From positions 1-64,000 of the forward strand of contig JAFEUB010001207.1 in assembly GCA_024529925.1 (NCBI GenBank): DNA of 64,000 bases, in the 5' to 3' direction. The notes under the pieces are model-generated. The model did no database searches and was not told the origin of the DNA. It saw only the letters and a program-made list of their open reading frames with translations. Position numbers and translations under genes: made by a program. This stretch comes from Ophthalmolycus amberensis. Lineage: Eukaryota > Chordata > Actinopteri > Perciformes > Zoarcidae. Position 1 is the stretch's first letter, and the number at the start of each line of letters is the position of its first letter. This document shows positions 34,945 through 43,869 of this stretch, one piece after another.

Positions 34945-37900
34945 TATGACCATAACATATCCTGAAGGAGTTGTAATTTGAATGTTAATTGGTTTCCTAA
35001 TTGCAAATCCAACAAAAAACACATTGTCAGGCTTCAAAATCGGACCATGGTCCAACATAATAAACGACTGGAGTACTATGAAGGTAGTGAAAATGGGGAG
35101 TCTCACTGTGCCGAATCACCATTTGGAGCCATATTGACAAACTGCTACAAGGGGCATTGATCCCCTCCCAAGTCCAGACTGAGTGCTCCCAGGCACATGT
35201 TAAACCTGTTTCCACATTAGCCAGCTCCCTCACCAGGTCACACAAAGCCCTCACATCAAGCCCACTGACAACATGCCATGCAACTGAAAATGGTGTATTG
35301 GTGAAGTGGTGTTTGTGACCAGCTATTTCAGTATGGGACACGTTTCAGACTGCAACCCACTCCTGACTTTTGACACACGAATTCATTCCTTTCATGCATT
35401 CATTTTAGCTTCTGCAAACTGACTCATTTTCTTCACAAAATCACAAATAACTGTCCAACATGTCACGATGGTATTTGCAGTGTTGGGTAAGCCACTTTGA
35501 AAGTGTTGTGAGCTGAGCTACCATTTACTCTCCATTAAATGAAGCTTCACTACACTAAAGCTAACCCAGCATAATATATAGTTATATATACCTTTTATAA
35601 AGTATATACTATAATAATGAATAATAAGTGGATGTGAAAGTTGATTGAGTGGATGGATGGGTCCAACAAACAGCCACATGTGAACGTTAAAACTAATCCA
35701 ATATGTTTCCCTCCAAAAAATAATTGAGAATGCAGTTTAGCTGCAGGGGAACGCTATTTTTCGGAGACAGAGTAATACAATCACTCTTGATCTGCAGATG
35801 TGATATTTTCCATACCACGTGTCCACCATGTACATTTTAAGCTAGAACTATACCTTTTTTCCATCAACATTTTCTTCTTCTCTAGACATTTCTTCGATGA
35901 TCAGTGGGTCCACCACTTTGGTCTCCCTGACTTTTCCTTATCAGAAGGTCCAAATTTCCACTGATCTGATCTTAACATCCTACTAGATTGTCACCAGAGT
36001 TTTCATTCATGATCCAGGAGATGGTTCCTAATGACTTTTTCTCTTGCACTGGTCTGTTGCACACGCTTTAAATGAATCAGTGTGCTCCAGTCCCTTTGAC
36101 AACATTTACATAATGAGAAGCTGGAACCAGTGGATGTTCAGTATTTTTGATTAAAGTTATGACTTAAAGCCATCAATCAATTATCAATTTGTTGCTGATT
36201 AGTTTTTTGTCCATGGACCAATGGATCCATTGAACAGTGTTTGTTTCAGCTGTATTCACCACAGTTTCCCCCTCAAACTGGGGAGATACAAGTTACGGGG
36301 AGACTGAATTTCAATTTCAACAGTTTCATCATCACCACATATATAAACACAGTCTGTAGCTACGACCAACAGCTAACGATTACACCTGGCTCCTTAGTCA
36401 CTAGGGAGGAACAAAAACCTGATGCGAGCTGAGTGTAAGTAGATCACAGAATAGCCATGAAAGCTGAATTTGAATATAACATTTGCACTTCACACAGCTC
36501 TTTTATGGCACACTGCTCCGTGTGACAGTTAGCTGTGAGACATGGCTGCACTCCCATCACCGCGGCGGTCTGAATGGCTGTTTAGCATCAGGAAAAGGAC
36601 CTTCGGCTTTATCTGTAGCCAGTCGGCAGGAGCTGACATGCTGGGACTTGACATGCCAATCTCTCCTGGCTGTTTCATGAGGAAGAAGAGCCAACACGAG
36701 TACTGAGGACTCGCAGGCCTGAAGGAGAGAGGAAGATCAAGGTGGCCCCAGAAAAAAGAGTGTGACAGAGAGTGAGAGAGGATATCTTGTATCTGGATGT
36801 TTGCCTCTAAATGCTGCTTTACATTAACATCTCTATCAGTCAGAAGAAAAAAGAAGAAAAAAAGATGAATAAGAATCCCTCTTATGTTCCTCACTTACAA
36901 AAGTAAAACCTTTGGAGCAGGAGAATGTTTTATGATCAATTCCCTGTTGTTTTTTCCCAAAACTTGATTCTCTTGTTAAGTTTCCTGTCTTTAGAATTAG
37001 CCTGCAAAACAACAAAGACTCTGCGTATAGTAACATGACACATCACCCACAGGAATAAATACTGTATATACATATACACACATATATATAAACTTAAAAA
37101 ATAGACATTATTCAGGGAGATGTTACCCTGGTTTACCCAACAGGTCTTTCAGAAAAAAAGACATTTTCATTTATTAAATTAAAAACATCATTTTGTCAAG
37201 TCACTGAGAAGAAGTGTGAGGAATAGGAGATTTCCAACAAATTATTCAAATTTAACATGAATTCAATGAAAAGTCCCAATATATCTTCTGTGCTGTATCT
37301 TGAAGAGGAAAACAAATATCTGACGTTGCAAGATGACTTGTAGCCTCTGTCACATGTGTCATCATTGGGCCAGCGTGGGGAAAATGTGTGGATAAAAACT
37401 AAATATACAAGCTGGGTACATTTGGACATGAATAAGAAACATGATGAGACGAACACTAGCAATGTGAAACAGCAGGACCTCGAATAACTTCGAATTGATT
37501 TATTTGTCATATTGCTGGAGGCGTTTACTGGAACCTCCTCCTCCTCCTGAAGGAGCAGCCCCGGGTCCTGAGACTTGGAGCTGGGGGAGAAGTGGCTCAG
37601 AGGCAGAGGGTGCTGAGTCAGTATAATTTGAAACTGTCCTTGACTGAATGAATCACTGTATCAATGAAGATGAATCATGCTGTATTCAAGTTATTTATTA
37701 CGAATTGTTTTAGTCGGCGTTCTATGATCACAGTGATCTTCCATGTTAATGCAACACACTGCTTCAGTCATACATAGTGGACATTCTTTCCAGATGGATT
37801 TGAATGTATGGGTAGCACATGGCAGTGATCCACATGATGATGCACACAGTCAGGCTCGAGGATTCCTCTCGTCTAAATGCGCAGGATGATACCGCAGCTC

Positions 37901-38640
37901 CGATACGGGCTTCACACTCCAACCCACCTTAAAACGGTTACCCTCCGGTGCTGCATTCAGGTCCTACGTGAAAAAACGCAATTATCCCTTTTCGACACAG
38001 AATTTAGAAACTTGCAGTTTTGTGCATAAATCCTGTTTCCTCAGAACCAAACTAAATAATGTGTCACACATAAACACCTACAGCCAAGCAATAGTTGTAT
38101 TACTATCTTAAACGAGCAAGGGGGATTTTCATTGGATGACCTCACATGGTATCCACCTGTTGGATTTTGCCAACTGTGGTTGAGATACTACGAAGTCATC
38201 GCTTCAAAATAAAGGGTGAACTCATTCATTGAAAAACTTGCCTCTTGTCCTTGTAAAATTAAGTTTCAGTCTTACTCAATCCTTGGGATAGTTACCATGT
38301 TACCACAACAGGTTTTATGTATGCTAATGATCATAACTTTTGCCTTCTATTTTATGATTTGTATTTTTTCCCGGCAGCATGCTGTAATAATAACAGCAAT
38401 GTCTTTAATTATATAACACTTCTCAACACAAAGTACCTCAAATAACACATACAACATAACATAGAAACAGCAATAAAAGAGGAAAAGCACATAAAAGAGT
38501 AATCTTTTGCTTCTATTAAATCGATTAGCTAGTGTTTAAAAACGTGATATCATGATTTTATTTCCAATAATGCCAATTTAAATGCGTTACGGGTGCAAAG
38601 GCCATTAATGAGAAAGCAAGCTGTCTTTCTAGCCGACATG
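34945..38640. other. Mostly unassigned intergenic sequence
   Basis: No gene recognised. Small repeat-like pieces: 'agtgttgggtaagccacttt' at 35,478, a widespread fish repeat start, and 'tcaatcaattatcaatttgt' near 36,175, resembling the 40,069 repeat. Opposite-strand frames at 36.5-36.9 kb have no domain. Confidence 0.4.
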
Positions 38641-38734
38641 AGCACACTAAGGTGGTGTCCTTTAATTTAAGCATAAAATCTCCGAGTATGACCGTGTTCC
38701 CTGAACGCAACACTCCATCTGCGAAAGAGACAGC

Positions 38735-39070
38735 GCAGGTGACCAATCAGCGTCCGGACTTCCTCCCACGCCCATCAATGGAACGAGTGCGGAGGCGGGG
38801 CCGCGGTTATCTAGGAGCTCGCGCTTGGTTTCACTGCGTCGTCTACTCTCGTCCCATTGGCGCAGGTGATCCGTCTCAGGATGCGAGAGGAGAGCGGAGG
38901 AGAGGGGAAGAGAGGGGAAAGCGCCGATGGAAAAGTGTCCAGGGCTCGGTTAACAAGAAAACAGGATACCGGCCCGCTTCAGTTCGTCCTGGGACACTCG
39001 GCGATGAGAGATTAACCGAAAGGGGCACTTTGAGATATGATGAGGTTTATTTCTGGCCGGCAATAGTACT
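38735..39070 (+). promoter_or_regulatory. CpG-rich promoter-like region and 5' UTR
   Basis: CpG density is far above the surrounding AT-rich DNA. It contains a CCAAT box at about 38,743 (gaccaatcag), a GC-box at about 38,793 (aggcggggccg) and an inverted CCAAT (cccattgg) at about 38,853. No TATA box is evident, as is usual for CpG-island promoters. It immediately precedes the candidate first coding exon. The transcription start cannot be placed precisely. Confidence 0.6.
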
Positions 39071-39134
39071 ATGATTTGGTATGTGGCCACTTTGATAGCA
39101 AGTGTATTCAGCACCCGAGGAACGGCCGCTCAAG
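39071..39134 (+). CDS. Candidate first coding exon with signal peptide (rest of gene not seen)
   Basis: ATG at 39,071 opens a 21-residue reading (MIWYVATLIASVF, then STRGTAAQ). It has the hydrophobic core and small-residue end of a signal peptide. It ends CAAG|GTGAGT at 39,134/39,135, an excellent splice donor, leaving the codon split after its first base (phase 1). Signal-peptide exons in phase 1 are common in genes for secreted and immunoglobulin-superfamily membrane proteins; that comparison is general and does not identify the gene. No matching downstream exon was recognised to 64,000, implying a first intron longer than 24.8 kb. The combination of CpG island, start codon, signal sequence and donor is the best evidence for a host gene in the window. 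The product could not be named. Confidence 0.55.
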
Positions 39135-39144
39135 GTGAGTCGAA

Positions 39145-40065
39145 GTGCAGTGTGTGTATCCAATGACGTTTATTGCTCAAGTTTTAACTTAGCTTTTTTT
39201 CTTTTAAAAAAACCAAAACGTTTTCCCGGTTCTCTGTTTGCTAACTTTGAATATGTCGCTTGCATGTTAAAAAATGTCACACTCTACGCCATGAAGTTCA
39301 TGCGTGTGTTCACCACCGCACCTGAGCGGAGCCCGGCCGGCGAATGATGAGGGAAAGGGGCCAGTTAACCGTGAAATGACTTGTAACACACGGAGGATAA
39401 GGAAGTCCTTTGGTTAGACCTTTAAAAAAAAAGAAAAGAAGAAGACAACCTGTTTATTTCCACTGTAATACACCGCGGACATGCGTGTTAAACGGCACCA
39501 CTGGGAGTTCTGTGGTTTGTGGCTCCGGGGTGATAGATTGCGGGCTGGTTGGGTTGACATGTCCCTCCCAACATGTGTGAGTTTGCTCTCCTGCAGCAGC
39601 AGCTCGGTTACACTGAGCAGCACACCGGCTTCAAATGCGAAGGCAAATGTGCTTGGCATGGCGCGCTGGTGTAGATGTCATACAAATGCTGTGAGTGGAT
39701 GAGCCTCTTGGTATGGAGCCGTTCTTTGCTAAAGCAGAGTCTGAGCAGCTGTGTGTCCGTTAGAGGGAGCGCTCTCTGAGGCAGCACCGCATCGGGGTGG
39801 ATTCCAGGCAGAGGCTGCTTCTCAGGCATGTCAACTTTGATCACATGTACGGTGACTTCATGTGAGCTTGAAACAGTTTACTTTATTTTATTTGAACAAA
39901 TCTGAATGTGCTTTCATGTAGAGAAGAGCACGGGTTTTTGTTTGACAAGATGGCGCCATAGGCTGGAGATCACCTGCAGCTGACCTCTGACCTCCCTGTA
40001 GAGCGCTAAAGGAGAAGGTCATTGTTGTGTCTGAAAGCCGATGGGTCATCTTTCACCACCCCAGA
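39145..40065 (+). other. Presumed start of intron 1
   Basis: CpG-rich at first, then ordinary. No second exon or repeat recognised. Confidence 0.4.
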
Positions 40066-40068
40066 AAC

Positions 40069-40390
40069 AGGGCTGCAGTTAGTGATCATTTTCATTATCA
40101 TCTGTCAATCTATTGCTATTTTTCTATTGTTTGGAAAATTAAATGTCAGAGAATATAGAAATTTGGCAATGACAATTTCCAAAATCCCCCAAAATAAACA
40201 TCTCATGGCTAACAGTCCCAAACCTAATGGTTGAGATTACTGTCATAGAACACGAACCAAACACAAGGGAAGATGGACATTTGTGAAGCTGAAACCAGTG
40301 AATTGTGATGAAAAAATAAATGATTAAATAAATAAAAAAGAATGATCTAATGATTGACAATCTATTAATCATCTAACAAAAGCTCTAATA
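40069..40390. repeat. Dispersed fish repeat 'GGCTGCAGTTAGTGATCATT'
   Basis: Left end 'gggctgcagttagtgatcat', then 'ttaaatgtcagagaatatag' and 'gagattactgtcatagaaca', and a right end with 'attgacaatctattaatcat'. I recognise this as a common teleost repeat of the 'ggctgcaactaacgattatt' type. Relatives: 54,718-55,140 and fragments near 52,060 and 36,175. It ends 15 bases before the large element at 40,405. Confidence 0.65.
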
Positions 40391-40440
40391 CAGCTCGAAT
40401 GCAACACTGTAAGAAACGTACCGTGAAATTCACAGTTATT

Positions 40441-41093
40441 AACTGGCAGCAATTGACAAGTTACTTACTGTAAAAATAATCACAGTAACTAACTGGCAGC
40501 AATTGACAAGTAACTTACTGTAAAAATAATCACAGTAACTAACTGGCAGCAATTGACAAGTAACTTACTGTAAAAAATAATCACAGTAACTAACTGGCAG
40601 CAATTGACAAGTAACTTACTGTAAAAAATAATCACAGTAACTAACTGGCAGCAATTGACAAGTAACTGACTGTAAAAATAATCACAGTAACTAACTGGCA
40701 GCAATTGACAAGTAACTTACTGTAAAAAATAATCACAGTAACTAACTGGCAGCAATTGACAAGTAACTTACTGTAAAAATAATCACAGTAACTAACTGGC
40801 AGCAATTGACAAGTAACTTACTGTAAAAATAATCACAGTAACTAACTGGCAGCAATTGACAAGTAACTTACTGTAAAAAATAATCACAGTAACTAACTGG
40901 CAGCAATTGACAAGTAACTTACTGTAAAAAATAATCACAGTAACTAACTGGCAGCAATTGACAAGTAACTGACTGTAAAAATAATCACAGTAACTAACTG
41001 GCAGCAATTGACAAGTAACTTACTGTAAAAAATAATCACAGTAACTAACTGGCAGCAATTGACAAGTAACTTACTGTAAAAATAATCACAGTA
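40441..41093 (+). repeat. Left subterminal tandem array, 13 units of 50-51 bp
   Basis: The unit begins 'aactggcagcaattgacaag' and ends 'aataatcacagtaact'; length varies only by one A in a poly-A run. Units 2-7 and 8-13 show the same order of length variants and the same 'actgactg' variant, so a 303-bp block was duplicated exactly. No spacers, so not a CRISPR. Minus-strand frames here are translations of the unit. Confidence 0.95.
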
Positions 41094-41500
41094 ATTGTTA
41101 CCATGTATTGTATTTTTTAATACAGTAGCAGTTTTATATTGTGAAATCAAACAAAGTAACTAAAGTATTTACTGTATTTTTAGTTACAGTAGTAGTGTTA
41201 TAACCGTAATATAAAGAACAGTAATCTCCAAGTATTGTAATTGTTTTGACGGTTATAGTGTTTAAACTGTAAAATAAAACACAGTAATATCAAAGTACCG
41301 TTGTTTTTTTTTACGGTAATACTGTTTTAGCTGTGAAATATAAAATAGAATGTTGTATTTGTAAGTTACAGTATCTTAATGGCGTAATTTACATATTACC
41401 AGTATTCGGCTGTTAAAATAAAATATCACTCTTAAAATACACCCATTTTTAAGCTTCAACAATAACTGTGGGGAGACAGCAAACAATACATTTTTAACAA
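41094..41500. repeat. Degenerate continuation of ACAGTA/TTACTGT motifs
   Basis: Scattered 'tacagtagcagttttata', 'ttactgtatttttagttac' and 'taatactgttttagctgt' words decay in similarity away from the array. A minus-strand AATAAA (plus 41,501-41,506) could serve as poly(A) signal for the internal gene. Confidence 0.6.
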
Positions 41501-41506
41501 TTTATT

Positions 41507-42318
41507 CTTAATTGTTGAACAGTATAAGGATAACATTATTCCTGTGCTTGCAAGTATACCATGGCTTCAACAAACAATGCACTAGGAATTTTGTTTTCTT
41601 TTGATAACCCAATGACAAATATCTTCTTCTGAAATGTGCATAACTGACAAGAGCTGTAATCTCTAAACATTTACAATCACAAAGCGATGGATATTAATAT
41701 CCAAAAACATGAATATTGCAACATTTGAAACCGTGGCGATAACAAATCAACACAAAAATATGAGGCCTTTTCTTCTGCCAATTTTAGATATGTTCTGTTA
41801 TTGAAAAGGCACCATTTGGTAAATATATTACACATTATTCTTGCATAAAACACATTTAAAAAAAACTTTGAATACACAAAACCAAATGCAAATATGGTCC
41901 CAAACTAATTCATTCCCCTGAAATCCACCGATCTTACTAAACATTAAGAGTGTAGAGGAATTGCCACAGCAAGAAGAGGCCAATAAACCAAGTGCTATGA
42001 CAGTTAACATGTACTCTACAGGAGGAATTTGAGGTAGACAGCTTAAAAAGTAACTCTAGCTTTCTCTCAACTTTTAAGTATTAAATCTCTTTTTGAGAGC
42101 TTTTGTGCATTTACTTCTGGGTAGATATAATACATAAATATCACACAAAAAAAGTATTACATCTCCATGAAAACCTTAATGCTAAACAGTGTACTATACA
42201 CATTAGTATACAGTACAGTTCATACTTAACAATTGGTATATTTTATGGAAATTGGACCAATCATACATCATTCAGTGACAGTTCCATTTAAAACAATGAT
42301 AGTAACATCTTAGTAATA
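41507..42318 (-). other. Interior of the large element, no exon recognised
   Basis: If the internal gene extends this far, its last exon(s) should lie here on the minus strand. A short minus-strand reading near 41,990-41,955 (FIGLFLLWQFLYTLNV) is suggestive of a hydrophobic C-terminal segment but is followed by stops and has no clear acceptor. Confidence 0.3.
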
Positions 42319-42319
42319 T

Positions 42320-42773
42320 ATGGGGTCAGATCAGTCTCAATAATCACAAATGCACACAGAAAGATTCACAAATGCGCACACAACAATTCACAAATATATT
42401 CGATTTACAAATGCACGCAGAACGATTCACAAATACATTCCAATGCACAAATAAACAAATTACGATTTATATAAATGTAAAAAAAAATCACAAATATATT
42501 TCTGCATTTGTAAGTATTTCTGTGTGGATTTTTTACATTTGTTTGTGGATTTGTATGCATTTCTTTGTGGATCGCACTGCATTTCTTTACAGATCTCTCC
42601 TTGGATTTATGAGACTGCCCTGACGTCGCTAGATTCACAAATGCGTTTATTTCAACGTTCTCTTTTTCAACCAATCACATGAGCGCAGCTCCCCCCTCCC
42701 CTCCCCACGAGGCTGGCAGCGTTAGAGTTACGCAATTTGCGGAAGCGACAGGGGAAGCTCAAAGGCACTTCCT
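42320..42773. repeat. Inverted-end repeat with 39-bp internal units, copy 2 (nested)
   Basis: Same start ('atggggtcagatcagtctca'), same inverted right half and same 'caaccaatcacatgagcgca' tail as 20,948-21,568, but with about two 39-bp units instead of five. It sits inside the large element, so it inserted later or was carried with it. Confidence 0.8.
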
Positions 42774-42794
42774 AAAAAAAAGTTGGATACAAAT

Positions 42795-42880
42795 TGTATA
42801 AATATATATATACATACATATAAATATATTCATATAGATACATACCTATATATACATACTTATATATGTGTATATATATC
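42795..42880. repeat. TATA/CATA-rich simple sequence
   Basis: Irregular alternation of 'tata' and 'cata' words. Confidence 0.8.
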
Positions 42881-42890
42881 CAAATCAATA

Positions 42891-43404
42891 GAATGCCAGA
42901 TTGCCTTCACACCACTAAAATCTTTACATACACCTAGGTTACAGTCTGCCCTTTCCAGCAAACTGATGTCTGAACTGTATTATAAACAAGGTTTTGCTAC
43001 CAGGCGAGCAATGTCCATTCCAACCACATCTACTGGCATAAAAACAGGAAGTCAGTGGTAAAGTAGTAAAGCCTGCGTCTTGCATGACTTGATTGGCTGC
43101 CTCTGACAATTGTGACATTGACAAGCAGTGCAACTCCGCACCTGGTGCTGAAAAGTTGAGAATATTTTATCTAAGGTGCGCACTGTGTATGAAAGGAATG
43201 CAATGATTTTGCAGGTGACTCGTTTTAGCGACGTGTGAAAGCAATTTGCAGCATAGCCCCATCCTGTGGAATGTCATGTCTGTTTAGTTGATGGAAATTC
43301 CTGTCGTCTCCTTTTTTATCTGAAGTGATATATTAGCAGTAAAAGTTTTACGTCCATTTTATATTATTTTAGTTGAATGCCAGATTGCGTTCATACCATT
43401 AATA
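42891..43404. repeat. Dispersed repeat with 30-bp terminal direct repeats
   Basis: 'gaatgccagattgccttcac' at 42,891 and 'gaatgccagattgcgttcat' at 43,375 are direct repeats (about 25 of 30 bases agree) bounding a segment I recognise as a teleost repeat ('gctaccaggcgagcaatgtc', 'tatgaaaggaatgcaatgat'). It lies downstream of exon 6 of the internal gene. Confidence 0.6.
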
Positions 43405-43715
43405 GCCACATATTGGTCTTTTTTTGTGACTAGAAGGGCAGAAAACAGAGACATCTATGCCTGCACACAGTTCAAATTATCCCATTTGAAATTGACATTA
43501 CATTTCTTCAGTGGAAATTAGTTCCATTGAAAACTGTCCAATGTGTGTTCTGGATATATTATTTAAAGTATGAAGGACACATTGAAAGCAGATTTAACTT
43601 TAACATTATCTAAGAGACTAATATTTCAAAACTTTGACAAATAAAAACCAAACCTTCATGGACAAATACCACAAGAGGGAACTCTTTAAAGGCCACGTTA
43701 TCATAAGAGCCTCAC

Positions 43716-43869
43716 CTCCATCTGGTTATTCTGCCAGTCAAATGCAGTGAAGTCCCTCATGAAGGATTTGACGCGTTGGTTCATATCTGATGTCTTGCAC
43801 TTTACTGGTCTTCTACTTTCCATTCTTTTCTTGACCTTGGCACTGCATTTGCTGGAGTCTGGATTTACC
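43716..43869 (-). CDS. Internal gene, exon 6
   Basis: Acceptor CCTTGTCAG before 43,869 and donor GTGAGG from 43,715. Open for 51 residues in the frame set by exon 5 (VNPDSSKCSAKVKKRMESRR and on, with SFMRDFTAFDWQNNQME at the end). Lys/Arg-rich first half. The phase-0 end calls for a further exon, not found; repeats at 42.3-43.4 kb may have displaced it. Confidence 0.65.

Noticed and set aside
40441..41093. CRISPR-like regular repeats
   Set aside because: Units are contiguous with no unique spacers, and the context is eukaryotic; it is a tandem array.
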